Source: Aldehydirespirator sp965205155
GTDB lineage: Bacteria; Actinomycetota; Acidimicrobiia; Acidimicrobiales; Aldehydirespiratoraceae
Length of the DNA: 64,000 bases
NCBI GenBank assembly: GCA_965205155.1
Contig: OZ242033.1
Location: 1,674,001 to 1,738,000, forward strand
Direction of reading: 5' to 3'
The position numbers and the translations under genes are program-made. Shown here piece after piece: positions 7,435 through 15,721 of this stretch (positions are counted from its first letter, which is position 1; the number at the start of each line of letters is the position of its first letter). Below the pieces are notes generated by a model that was not told the DNA's origin, ran no database searches, and worked only from the letters and a program-made list of their open reading frames with translations.

Positions 7435-9654
7435 GTGGCGTCGTCAAGCCGGTCAGCGGACACGTCGGAGGCGATCGCGCTGCCGCTGCTGCCGGGCACT
7501 GAGCCGGACCCTGCCCTCGCGCCCGAGGTTCCATCCCGTGCCGGCAATGGCTCCAGACCGGCGTCGGCCCGCGCCGCGGGCACCTACGACGCGGAGTCCA
7601 TAGAGACGCTCGAGGGCCTGGAGGCTGTTCGCAAGCGTCCGGCCATGTACATCGGCGGCAACGGATCCGAAGGCCTGATGCACCTCGTCTGGGAGATCGT
7701 CGACAACGCGGTGGACGAGGCCGCCGCGGGTTTCGGGAACAAGGTGGTCGTCACGCTGCGCCGCGATGGGTCGATCGAGGTGGTCGACAACGGTCGCGGT
7801 ATTCCCGTCGACAAGCACCCCGACCGCGACGTGTCGGCCCTGGAAGTGGTGTTCACTGAGCTTCACGCGGGGGGGAAGTTCGGCGAGGGCGCCTACAAGG
7901 CCTCCGGCGGGCTGCACGGTGTCGGGGCATCGGTTGTCAACGCCCTGTCCACCCGACTCGATGTAGAGGTGCGTCGCGACGGGTACGTCCACGAGTTGAG
8001 CTTCAAGGATCAGGAGCCGGGCCACTTCGACGGGAACAAGTTCAGATCCAGCAGCAACGTCCGTCCCTCCAGCCGGCGAACCAAGGCAACCGGTACGAGG
8101 GTGAAGTTCTGGCCTGACACGGCCCTCTTCCATCCCGACGCACGAATCGATGCCGACGAGGTGCGCACCCGTGTCAAGCAGATGTGCTACCTCGTTCCGG
8201 GTCTGAGGATGACCGTTGCCGACAACCGGGCCGGTGAGAGCGCCGAGCCCTTCGACTTCGTGAGCCGGGGTGGTCTCGCCGACTTGGTGAAGGAGCGCTC
8301 CGAACTCTCGGGCGCCGACGCCGTGACCGGGGTGATCACGATCAACGGCATCGAGCGGTTCACCGAGAGGGTCCCCGTCGACGGCAAGATCACCGAGGTC
8401 GAGCGGGAGTGCACCGTCGACATCGCGCTCCGCTGGGTGTCGGGATACGACAGCGATGTGCAGTCGTTTGTGAACACGATCCCCACCAGTGCCGGCGGGA
8501 CCCACCTAGCCGGGTTCGACAAGGCGCTGACGCGAGTGATCAATGGGGTGCTTCTCAAGGACAACCGCAAGTTGGCCCGCCTGGCCCGCGACGCCAGCGG
8601 GTCGGGCGCCAGGAACGGTCGGAGCAGCGCGGCCAAGACCAACGCCACCAAGGACGACGTGCGCGAGGGCCTGGTGGCGGCGGTCAAGGTAACCGTCCCG
8701 GAGCCGCAGTTCAGGGGCCAGACCAAACAGGAACTGGGCACGCCCGCTATCGAGGGCATCGTGGCCAGGGTCACCTACGAGCAGCTCAAGGAGTGGTTCG
8801 AGCCCGGAGGCGGCCCCCGCTCGCAGGTCAAGGCCATCGGCGACAAGCTGGCCGCCGCGGTGGTGAACCGGGTTGCCTCCAAGCAGATGCTCGACACCAA
8901 GCGCAAGGCGGCCAGCCTCGGCTCCACCGGCATGCCGGACAAGCTGGCCGACTGCCGCATACACGGTGACGGGGCCGAGCTGGTCCTGGTGGAGGGCGAC
9001 TCGGCTGCGGGTCCGGCCAAGCGGGGCCGCGACTCGGAGTTCATGGCCATCCTTCCACTGCGGGGCAAGATCGTGAATGCGGCCAAGGCAAGCCCCAAGC
9101 AGGTTCTCGACAACGCCGAGGCCCAGGCGATCTTCACCGCCATGGGCGCGGGCGCGGGCGACGCCTTCGACATCGACGCCGCTCGTTACGGCCGCATCGT
9201 CATCCTGTGCGACGCCGACGTGGACGGCAGCCACATCCGCTGCCTGCTGCTGACCCTGATCCACGGGTACATGAGGGAGATGCTCGTCCAGGGTCGCGTC
9301 TTCTCGGCCCAGCCGCCGCTGTACACCGCCAAGGTCGGGGACCGGACCTACCGGGCCTTCTCGGACGACGAGCGCGATCGGATCACCGACGAGCTCTGCC
9401 GGGGCAATCGCAGGCGTGACAACGTGAAGTGGCAGCGCTTCAAGGGCTTGGGAGAGATGAACACCGACGAGCTCCGGCACTGTGCGCTGGATCCCGCGAC
9501 CCGCACCCTGCGCCGCCTCACCATGGCCGATGCCGAGCAGGCCGACGCGGCAGCCGAGATGTTCGACGTGCTGATGGGCAGCGACGTGGCCTTGCGGCGC
9601 GACTACCTGGTCGAGAACTCCTCTCTGGTGGACGAGGAGACGCTCGACATCTAG
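7435..9654 (+). CDS. parE: Type II topoisomerase subunit B (ParE-like; GyrB possible)
   Basis: The ATPase subunit that partners the preceding A gene. The GTG at 7435 is preceded by AAGGTGGTGA, a near-perfect Shine-Dalgarno lying over the A-gene stop; GTGs at 7423 and 7426 are also in frame. The 739-residue protein has about 50 unconserved N-terminal residues, the GHKL ATPase domain (EIVDNAVDEA, DNGRGIPVD, GGLHGVGASVVNA), the transducer domain, and a TOPRIM domain with VEGDSAAGPAKRGRDSEF and LCDADVDGSHIR. The TOPRIM motif and the DAARYGRIV stretch resemble Streptomyces ParE more than GyrB as I recall them. The C terminus (GLGEMNTDEL) is intact. Confidence 0.8.
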   Translation: MASSSRSADTSEAIALPLLPGTEPDPALAPEVPSRAGNGSRPASARAAGTYDAESIETLEGLEAVRKRPAMYIGGNGSEGLMHLVWEIVDNAVDEAAAGFGNKVVVTLRRDGSIEVVDNGRGIPVDKHPDRDVSALEVVFTELHAGGKFGEGAYKASGGLHGVGASVVNALSTRLDVEVRRDGYVHELSFKDQEPGHFDGNKFRSSSNVRPSSRRTKATGTRVKFWPDTALFHPDARIDADEVRTRVKQMCYLVPGLRMTVADNRAGESAEPFDFVSRGGLADLVKERSELSGADAVTGVITINGIERFTERVPVDGKITEVERECTVDIALRWVSGYDSDVQSFVNTIPTSAGGTHLAGFDKALTRVINGVLLKDNRKLARLARDASGSGARNGRSSAAKTNATKDDVREGLVAAVKVTVPEPQFRGQTKQELGTPAIEGIVARVTYEQLKEWFEPGGGPRSQVKAIGDKLAAAVVNRVASKQMLDTKRKAASLGSTGMPDKLADCRIHGDGAELVLVEGDSAAGPAKRGRDSEFMAILPLRGKIVNAAKASPKQVLDNAEAQAIFTAMGAGAGDAFDIDAARYGRIVILCDADVDGSHIRCLLLTLIHGYMREMLVQGRVFSAQPPLYTAKVGDRTYRAFSDDERDRITDELCRGNRRRDNVKWQRFKGLGEMNTDELRHCALDPATRTLRRLTMADAEQADAAAEMFDVLMGSDVALRRDYLVENSSLVDEETLDI

Positions 9655-9722
9655 CGGCAGGCCCGCTCCCGGCGGCGACGGACATCCCAGCGGCTGTCAC
9701 ACCGATGAGCTAGAACGGCGGC

Positions 9723-10613
9723 ATGCAGCTCGCGTTCGATCCCGCCGACATGCTCGACCCGGCAGGCGTCGGCGCGGTCGGCGAGGACGGTCGCCCAAGC
9801 CCCCCCGAGAGGCTGTCACCGTCGGGCGCGGCGACCTTCGAGCAGTGCCCCCGTCGCTGGCGGTTCCGCTACGTGGACCGCTTGCCCGATCCGCCCGGGG
9901 TGGACGCCCTGGTAGGCACGTTCGCCCATCGGGTGCTCGAGCACCTGATGGAGAGGCACCCGAGCCGGCGCACCCAGGCCGACGCCCGCCGGATCGCGCG
10001 GGCGCTGTGGCCCGAGGTGGCCGGCGGTGAGGACTATCGAGATCTGGAGCTTGACGATGAGCAGGCCAAGGACTTCCGCTGGAAGGCCTGGCGGGCGATC
10101 GAGGGCCTCTGGCATCTGGAGGACCCCGCATGCGTGGATGTGCGGGCCACGGAGCAGCAGGTGTCGGTGACGCTGGACGGCGTGCCCTTCCGGGGCGTCG
10201 TGGACCGGGTCGAGTCCGAGCCGGACGGCCTGGTGATCAGCGACTACAAGTCGGGCCGCGCGCCCTCTGCTCGCTATGCGCCCAGCCGGCTACAGCAGGT
10301 GCTGCTGTATGCGGCGGCCATAGCTGCCGACACGGGCGAGCAGCCGGTGAGGGCTCAACTGCTGTACCTGGGTCAGCGAATCGTGTCCACTGCAGTGACT
10401 CCGGACGAGCTGGGCGGCGCGATCGAACAGCTGAAGTCCACCTGGGGTGCCATCGCGGATGCCTGTGACGGCGATGACTTCTCGGCCCGGCCCGGCCCGC
10501 TGTGCGGCTACTGCCCGTACACCGATCGCTGCCCCGAAGGAGAAGCCGAGAACCAGCGGCGGGCAGAGGAGCGAGCCGCCGAGGAGGAATACCTGGTGAA
10601 GCTGGCCGGCTAG
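9723..10613 (+). CDS. RecB/Cas4-like PD-(D/E)XK exonuclease with Fe-S cysteines
   Basis: A 296-residue protein of the PDDEXK_1 / RecB-family exonuclease group, as found alone in many actinobacteria. Catalytic residues are visible: His69 (FAHRVLE), Asp161 (GVVDRVE), and Asp174/Lys176 in ISDYKSG, followed by the Q motif (RLQQVLLYAAAI). Cys42 (FEQCPRRW) and the C-terminal trio Cys261, Cys264, Cys270 (CGYCPYTDRC) form the iron-sulfur clamp known in AddB and Cas4. No cas1/cas2 or repeats are near, so a CRISPR role is unsupported; DNA end processing is likely. It converges on the small membrane gene and overlaps it by 4 bp. Confidence 0.85.
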   Translation: MQLAFDPADMLDPAGVGAVGEDGRPSPPERLSPSGAATFEQCPRRWRFRYVDRLPDPPGVDALVGTFAHRVLEHLMERHPSRRTQADARRIARALWPEVAGGEDYRDLELDDEQAKDFRWKAWRAIEGLWHLEDPACVDVRATEQQVSVTLDGVPFRGVVDRVESEPDGLVISDYKSGRAPSARYAPSRLQQVLLYAAAIAADTGEQPVRAQLLYLGQRIVSTAVTPDELGGAIEQLKSTWGAIADACDGDDFSARPGPLCGYCPYTDRCPEGEAENQRRAEERAAEEEYLVKLAG

Positions 10614-10885
10614 CGAGCGCGGCGCTTCCAGAGCTTCCACAGCAGCCGAAGAGCCACCAGCCCGACCGCTGCGCCCAGCACGGTGGAGATCCCCACCGAG
10701 TACAGCAGCCTCTCGCTCCAGGCGGTGGGAGGTTCGGGCCCCACCCCCGGGCTGGCGGATGGAGGGGGCTTGTCGTCGGCGGGCTGCGGAGGGTCGTCCA
10801 CAGGGTCTAGGAGGCTGTCGACGATCGAGGAGCCGTGCCCGTTGGGCCGGTACCGGGGCTGGTCTCGCTGGGGGTCATAGGCCAT
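10610..10885 (-). CDS. Small proline-rich protein with one C-terminal membrane helix
   Basis: The 91-residue product begins with a polar, Pro/Asp-rich segment (DDPPQPADDKPPPSASP) and ends in one hydrophobic helix (LLYSVGISTVLGAAVGLVAL) followed by LWKLWKRRAR. That gives a single-pass tail-anchored or N-out topology. The ATG at 10885 lies 6 bases after GGAGG, and the gene overlaps the end of parA by 11 bp, so the two are translationally coupled. I do not recognise a family. Coupling suggests it works with the orphan ParA, for example as a membrane partner, which is inference. Confidence 0.65.
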   Translation of the reverse strand: MAYDPQRDQPRYRPNGHGSSIVDSLLDPVDDPPQPADDKPPPSASPGVGPEPPTAWSERLLYSVGISTVLGAAVGLVALRLLWKLWKRRAR

Positions 10886-11669
10886 TGCCATCCTCCGGGC
10901 CGCCTACACCGACCACCAGATCGTAGATGAGATCGAACTCGGCGCACGCTTCGGCTGCGCCCCGGCGGGGCGGGAGCGCGTGTATGGGAAGTGAGCGTGC
11001 CGCGGCCTCGGCCACTGCGGCCCGCAGGCGGACCGGCGGCAGCACCAGCCGGCCGTGGTCGGAGATGAGCTGCTCGTTCCAGTAGCGGGAGTCGCGGGTG
11101 CGGGCGAGGCGATTGACGGCCACCCCCGACACCTCGAGGCCTGACGGCTTCCTGGCGGCGACGCGCTCGATGGTCCGCATGATCTCGCTGACCCCATCGG
11201 AGGCCCAAGCGCTGGGCTCGGTCACCACTAGGGCTGCGTCCGCGGCGAACAGGGCGTTGATCGTCAGGAGTCCCAGCGACGGGGGACAGTCGATCAGCAC
11301 AAGGTCCTGGTAACCCGACAGCGCCACCCGGAGGCGGTCTTGAGCGCCGACAGGGTCGGAGAGCAACTGCCGCTCCCGGCCCGCGAGCGCCGGAGTGGAC
11401 GCCACCACCTTGGGAGGAAGGCCTTTGTCGTCGGGCCATCCCGACGGAACGGCCAGCGTTGCGATGGCTCCAGGCCGGTCGGACGCCAGGGCCTCGTCCA
11501 CGTTGACGGTGGACGCCCAGACACCGAGCCCGGTCGTCGCGTTCTGTTGCGGATCCAGGTCGATCACAAGGCTTGGAACCCGTCGCGCCCAGGCAGCCGA
11601 AGCCAGTCCGAGGGCGGTGGTCGTCTTGCCGACCCCGCCCTTCTGGTTGACGAGAGCGATCACTGGCAC
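10875..11669 (-). CDS. Orphan ParA/Soj-family ATPase
   Basis: A 264-residue Walker-type ATPase of the ParA/MinD group. Starting at GTG 11669 (GTG 11663 also possible) it reads IALVNQKGGVGKTTT, the deviant Walker A with its signature lysine, then VIDLDPQQNATTGLG (switch I), LVLIDCPPSLGLLT (Walker B) and VVTEPSAWASDGVSE. ParA proteins position chromosomes, plasmids or protein assemblies on the nucleoid. No parB gene or parS-like cluster adjoins it, and the only partner is the coupled small membrane protein. It is divergent from the MgtE gene with 78 bp between starts. A cargo-positioning rather than chromosome-segregation role is inferred. Confidence 0.85.
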   Translation of the reverse strand: MPVIALVNQKGGVGKTTTALGLASAAWARRVPSLVIDLDPQQNATTGLGVWASTVNVDEALASDRPGAIATLAVPSGWPDDKGLPPKVVASTPALAGRERQLLSDPVGAQDRLRVALSGYQDLVLIDCPPSLGLLTINALFAADAALVVTEPSAWASDGVSEIMRTIERVAARKPSGLEVSGVAVNRLARTRDSRYWNEQLISDHGRLVLPPVRLRAAVAEAAARSLPIHALPPRRGAAEACAEFDLIYDLVVGVGGPEDGNGL

Positions 11670-11747
11670 GCCTGCACGGTAGCGAAGCAGGGTGACGGCA
11701 CGCGCATCATCGCGCCGAAGCTCCGTTTGACGGAGCACACTTGCTGC

Positions 11748-12989
11748 ATGGCGGCACGCGGTCGGATGAGCCAGGCGCTGTTGAGGGCGGGCTCGCGCTG
11801 GGCGCGCGACCTGCTGGCCGTGCGCAGCGCCTTCGCTGCGCTGGTGATGGCTGCCATTGCCAGCCTGGTCGCCGGTCTGATCCTTGCGTCGATCACTGAC
11901 ACGCTTGAGGAATTGCCGGGTCTGTTGCTGCTGGTGCCGGCCGCGATCGCGGTGAAGGGCAACATCTTCGGGGCGTTGGGCAGCCGGCTGGGCACCGCCA
12001 TCCATGCGGGCACATTCCGGCTGTCGCGCCGGTGGGACTCAGTGATGGCACAGAACGCGGTGGCGTCGGTGGCGCTGAGCCTCGCGCTGGGCGTGGCCTT
12101 GGCGATCATGGCCAAGGGCGCCGCGCTGGCCTTCAACATCTCCCCGACGATGAGCCTCGCCGACTTCGTGGTGATCTCGGCCCTGGGGTGTCTGATCGCC
12201 GCCTTCGTGGTGCTGGCGATCACTCTGGCGACCACGGCCGGCGCGGTCCGATACGGATGGGATCTGGACAACGTGGTCGCTCCGATGGTGACGGTCGCAG
12301 GGGATGTGGTCACCCTGCCGTCGCTCGTGGTGGCGGCCGAGCTAGCCGGGTTCGAGATCCTCACGCCGTCCGTTGCGTGGGCGCTGGGGGTGCTGTCGGC
12401 CCTCTCGGTGGTATGGGCTCTTCGGAGCAGGCTGCTGGAGTTGCGCACGATCATGCGCGAGTCGATGCCCGTGCTGATAGCGGCGGGAATGCTCGACCTG
12501 GTGGCCGGGACCACGGTGGAGAAACGCATCGAGGACTTCGTCACCTTCCCGGTGCTGCTCGTTCTGCTGCCGGGCTACCTGGCCACGGCCGGAGCGCTCG
12601 GGGGCGTGCTGTCGAGCCGCCTGTCCACCAAGCTGCATCTCGGCCTGGCCCGGCCCTCCGTAGTGCCCTCGGGAGCGGCGAGAGTCGATCTCGCCACCAC
12701 ATTCGCGCTGTCTATTCCGGTGTTCGCCCTGCTCGGGCTGGTGTCGTCGATCGCGGCCGGCCTGGCGGGCCATGCCGGCCCTCCGCTGGCAGATCTGCTC
12801 GCGGTGGCTGTGCTCGGCGGCCTGCTGGCCACCGTGCTGATCGTGGTGGTCGCCTATTACGGAACGCTTGCAGCCGTGCGGTTCGGAGTCGACCCCGACA
12901 CCTACGGCATCCCCATGGTCACGTCGTCGCTGGACTTGGCCGGGGCGTTCACCTTGATCGTCTCGGTGGTCCTGGTCGGGGTTGTCTAG
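11748..12989 (+). CDS. MgtE/SLC41-type divalent cation channel or transporter
   Basis: A 413-residue membrane protein built of two halves of the MgtE/SLC41A integral-membrane domain (about 25-210 and 225-413), each with roughly five hydrophobic helices. Conserved stretches include LLLLVPAAIAVKGNIFGALG, DNVVAPMVTVAGDVVTLPS and the matching second-half DPDTYGIPMVTSSLDLAG. The cytosolic N domain and CBS domains of classical MgtE are absent, as in the SLC41-like branch. It would move Mg2+ or a similar cation across the inner membrane. The following PhoU/TrkA-C gene is the likely regulator. The stop codon runs straight into a dispersed repeat (12988-13086). ATG 11766 is an alternative start. Confidence 0.85.
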   Translation: MAARGRMSQALLRAGSRWARDLLAVRSAFAALVMAAIASLVAGLILASITDTLEELPGLLLLVPAAIAVKGNIFGALGSRLGTAIHAGTFRLSRRWDSVMAQNAVASVALSLALGVALAIMAKGAALAFNISPTMSLADFVVISALGCLIAAFVVLAITLATTAGAVRYGWDLDNVVAPMVTVAGDVVTLPSLVVAAELAGFEILTPSVAWALGVLSALSVVWALRSRLLELRTIMRESMPVLIAAGMLDLVAGTTVEKRIEDFVTFPVLLVLLPGYLATAGALGGVLSSRLSTKLHLGLARPSVVPSGAARVDLATTFALSIPVFALLGLVSSIAAGLAGHAGPPLADLLAVAVLGGLLATVLIVVVAYYGTLAAVRFGVDPDTYGIPMVTSSLDLAGAFTLIVSVVLVGVV

Positions 12990-13086
12990 AGGCCGAGCGG
13001 GAGGGAGCGTTTCATGAAGAGTCTTGGCGACAATCCGAGCGAGGCCGTGGCCCGAGCGGCCCGTGAGCGAAGCGAACAAGAGCGGG
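12988..13086 (+). repeat. Dispersed repeat copy A
   Basis: This copy runs from AGAGGCCGAGCGG to AACAAGAGCGGG and overlaps the mgtE stop codon. The core GCGAGGCCGTGGCCCGAGCG followed by GCCCGTGAGCG is shared with copies at 22632, 56077 and 57057, all in the same orientation. Here the core reads GAGCGAAGCGAAC where the others read GAGCGCAGCGAAC. The segment between the 5' end and the core differs from the other copies. It lies between mgtE and its putative regulator gene. Confidence 0.8.
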
Positions 13087-13141
13087 CGCTCATGGGCACG
13101 GCGTCGCGCTTGAGACCTACGATGATTCCAGGAGGGACCTG

Positions 13142-14383
13142 ATGGAAGACGGACCTCGCAACTTGCGGGAGATGCTGGCCGAGGCGAAGGACACCTCCGA
13201 ATTGATGGTGGACCTGGCCTACGCCGCGCTCTACTTCGGCGATCCCGACATGGCCGACGAGGTGGGCGCGCTCGAGGAGCGGATGAGCCATCTCGTGCAG
13301 GACATGCGGGCGGTGTGCATTCTGGCTGTGCGCCACCCCCGCGACGCCGACGGCATGTCGTCGGTACTCCAGGTGGTCTCCGCTATCGAGCGCATCGCCA
13401 ACGACGCGGTCGACATTGCCCGCATCGTCACCCACCGGGTCGGCATACCGGCCGAGCTCGTGGCCGACCTGAGCGCGGCCGAGGAGGTGTCTCACCGGGT
13501 GCTGGTCTCGGACGGATCGCTTCTCGCCCACCGCCGTCTGGCCGACCACGAGATGCCGGCCAAGATGGGTATGCGGGTCATGGCCGTGCGTCGGGAGCGC
13601 GAGTGGATCACCGATGTGGGGGGCGACACGGTCCTCGTCCCGGATGACGTGCTGTTTCTGCGGGGATCGCCCGACGGCATCGACGAGTTGCGCAGCCTGG
13701 CCGGGTCTCCGAACTGGATGCCCCCTGAGGAGCCCGACGGCCCGATCGCCACCGACCTCGACCGTGCGGTGGACGTGCTGGTGGAGATGAAGGACCTCTC
13801 GGAGGTGGCCGTCGGCTTGGCCTACTCGTCGCTGGTGCTGCGGGACGAGAGCCTTGCCGCCGAGGTGCGCCACCTCGAGGATCGCCTCGACGAGATGAAG
13901 GACCGGCTGGAGGAGTGGGTGCTGCGCGCCGCGAGGGAGCATGTGGACCATTCGGGTCTCCGGGGGCTGCTTCACCTGTCGCAGGCGGCGGAGGATCTGG
14001 GAGACCAGGCCCAGCAGATGGTATGGATCATCGAGCGCCAGGAGCAGATCCACCCGATACTGGCCGTCGCGCTCGGCGACAGCGACGAGGTCGTGGCGCA
14101 CATACCGGTGGCGGAGGGCTGCGAGGTCGACGGCCGGACGCTGAGCGAACTGAGGCTGAACATCGAGCCCGGCTTCACCGTGCTGGCCATCCGCCGTGGG
14201 GGCCAGTACCGCTACCGGCCGCGGGGCGAGGTACAGCTTGCGCCCGGTGATGCTCTCATCGCCAGCGGCCCGGACGAGGGACGAGATCGCCTGGCCGAGA
14301 TGTGCGGCTGGCGGCTCATCAACAGAGACGACGACACCGCGATGGTCTTCGAGCCACTGGGGTCGAGTCTGCCGACCGCGTAG
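13142..14383 (+). CDS. Tandem PhoU / TrkA-C (RCK-C) regulatory protein
   Basis: A 413-residue cytosolic protein with an internal duplication: PhoU-like helical region (about 1-100), TrkA-C domain (about 112-190), PhoU-like (about 205-300), TrkA-C (about 315-400). Each PhoU half opens alike (AKDTSELMVDLAYAALYF and MKDLSEVAVGLAYSSLVL), and each TrkA-C half has the MRVMAVRR or FTVLAIRR strand. TrkA-C domains bind small ligands and gate cation transporters. AGGAGG lies 8 bases before the ATG. Such proteins commonly neighbour SLC41/MgtE-type genes, so it is probably the ligand-sensing partner of the upstream channel. The ligand is unknown. Confidence 0.8.
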   Translation: MEDGPRNLREMLAEAKDTSELMVDLAYAALYFGDPDMADEVGALEERMSHLVQDMRAVCILAVRHPRDADGMSSVLQVVSAIERIANDAVDIARIVTHRVGIPAELVADLSAAEEVSHRVLVSDGSLLAHRRLADHEMPAKMGMRVMAVRREREWITDVGGDTVLVPDDVLFLRGSPDGIDELRSLAGSPNWMPPEEPDGPIATDLDRAVDVLVEMKDLSEVAVGLAYSSLVLRDESLAAEVRHLEDRLDEMKDRLEEWVLRAAREHVDHSGLRGLLHLSQAAEDLGDQAQQMVWIIERQEQIHPILAVALGDSDEVVAHIPVAEGCEVDGRTLSELRLNIEPGFTVLAIRRGGQYRYRPRGEVQLAPGDALIASGPDEGRDRLAEMCGWRLINRDDDTAMVFEPLGSSLPTA

Positions 14384-14446
14384 CCGCCAGCGGGCGCAGA
14401 CCGGGCCGGTGCGCTCCGGCGCGCCGCGGCGCTAGCTTCATCGGCC

Positions 14447-15334
14447 ATGGTGACTACGGCCGGCCGGCTCTGCTTGCTCACCGTGCACGCCCATCCCGAC
14501 GACGAGGCCTCCAAGGGCGCGCCCACGGTGGCCCGCTACCACGCCGAGGGCGTGCACACGGTGCTGGTGTGCTGTACGGGGGGCGAGGAGGGCGAGATCC
14601 TCAACCCGGCGCTGGACAAGCCCTCGATGGCCGACAAGCTGGCCGAGATACGTGCTGAGGAACTGGCCCGGGCCGCGGAGGTGATCGGCTACGACGAGGT
14701 GGTGATGCTCGGCTATCGCGACTCGGGCATGGAAGGGTCGGAGGCAAACGCCCACCCCGACTGCTTCGCCAAGGCCGACCTGGACGAGGCGGTCAGTCGT
14801 CTCGTGTCGGTGATCCGCCAGCACCGGCCCCACGTGATCGTCACCTACCCGGAGGATCAGGGCGGCTACATGCACCCGGACCATGTGCGGGTTCACGACA
14901 TCTCCATCCCTGCCTTCGAGCGGGCGGGCGACCCCCGGTACCGTCCCGACCTGGGCGAGCCGTGGTCGCCGGCCAAGCTCTACTACACGCTGTGGTCGCG
15001 CAAGCGCATCGAGGAGCGGCACCAGGCGTTCAAAGACCTCGGCTTGAAGTCGCCGTACAGCAGATGGTGGTTCAAGCGCCCCTCCACCGACGACCAGATC
15101 ACCACGCAAGTACCGGTGGACGGGTTCATCGATGCGCGCATCGAGGGGCTGCTGGCCCACGCGACCCAGATCGATCCCGAGTCGACTTTCTGGTTCGGAC
15201 TGCCCCCGGAAGTCGAGCGTTCCATTCACCCCTACGACGACTACGTGCTGGCTCGCGGGCCCGGCCCGGCAGCCCTGCCCGAGCGCGACCTGTTCGAGGG
15301 CTTGCGGCCCGGCCCGGCCAGCGAGCCGGCCTGA
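14447..15334 (+). CDS. mca: Mycothiol S-conjugate amidase
   Basis: Mca cleaves mycothiol S-conjugates to release a mercapturic acid and GlcN-Ins, detoxifying electrophiles in mycothiol-producing actinobacteria. The 295-residue protein matches the LmbE/PIG-L fold and the usual Mca length. Zinc ligands are His16 and Asp19 in HAHPDDE and His146 (or His143) in YMHPDH, with Asp18 as likely base. The region KLYYTLWSRKRIE and the C-terminal STFWFGLP and HPYDDY fit Mca better than the deacetylase MshB. It is followed after 1 bp by an SCP2-domain gene. This gene implies that the organism makes mycothiol. Confidence 0.9.
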   Translation: MVTTAGRLCLLTVHAHPDDEASKGAPTVARYHAEGVHTVLVCCTGGEEGEILNPALDKPSMADKLAEIRAEELARAAEVIGYDEVVMLGYRDSGMEGSEANAHPDCFAKADLDEAVSRLVSVIRQHRPHVIVTYPEDQGGYMHPDHVRVHDISIPAFERAGDPRYRPDLGEPWSPAKLYYTLWSRKRIEERHQAFKDLGLKSPYSRWWFKRPSTDDQITTQVPVDGFIDARIEGLLAHATQIDPESTFWFGLPPEVERSIHPYDDYVLARGPGPAALPERDLFEGLRPGPASEPA

Positions 15335-15335
15335 C

Positions 15336-15710
15336 GTGGCTCTGGAGCCTCTCGGCGAGGGATGGCTGGAGGCCGTGGCGGTTGAACTGGAGGCTGTCGA
15401 TGCATCAGGGTCAGTTGACGGCGTGGCTCAGATCATCGTGAGCGGCTCGCCTTCCGGCACGGCCCCGTTCCATGTCGTGGTGGCCGATGGCCGCGTGGTA
15501 GTGGCGGCGGGCCGCCATCCGGAGCCGGACATGGTGCTGTCGTGGTCCTACGCCGACTTCGTGCAGGCCTGGGAGGGCGAGTTGTCCGTGGAGGCGGCCT
15601 ACATGTCGGGCCGGATGAAGCTCGAGGGAGACCAGGTCCTATTGTTCGACGGCTGGCGACCCCTTCTGCGGTCGTCCCGGCTCCGGGCAGCTCTCGCCCC
15701 TCTACGCTGA
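15336..15710 (+). CDS. SCP2 sterol-binding domain protein
   Basis: A 124-residue single-domain protein of the SCP2 (sterol carrier) family: GVAQIIVSGSPSGTAPFHVV, VVVAAGRHPEPDMVLSWSYA, FVQAWEGELSVEAAYMSGRM and KLEGDQVLLFDGW. The motif in which the protein gains a hydrophobic pocket for lipids or acyl groups is typical. GTG 15336 starts one base after the mca stop, so it is cotranscribed and probably coupled. The cargo and function are unknown; in actinobacteria such proteins often sit next to small-molecule modification genes. Confidence 0.8.
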   Translation: MALEPLGEGWLEAVAVELEAVDASGSVDGVAQIIVSGSPSGTAPFHVVVADGRVVVAAGRHPEPDMVLSWSYADFVQAWEGELSVEAAYMSGRMKLEGDQVLLFDGWRPLLRSSRLRAALAPLR

Positions 15711-15721
15711 AGCCCGCGGAC

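Noticed and set aside
9723..10613. Cas4 of a CRISPR system
   Set aside because: The nuclease resembles Cas4, but there is no array, cas1, cas2 or effector nearby.
10875..11669. Chromosome partition locus parABS
   Set aside because: ParB and parS-like sites are absent and the setting is far from dnaA-type genes.
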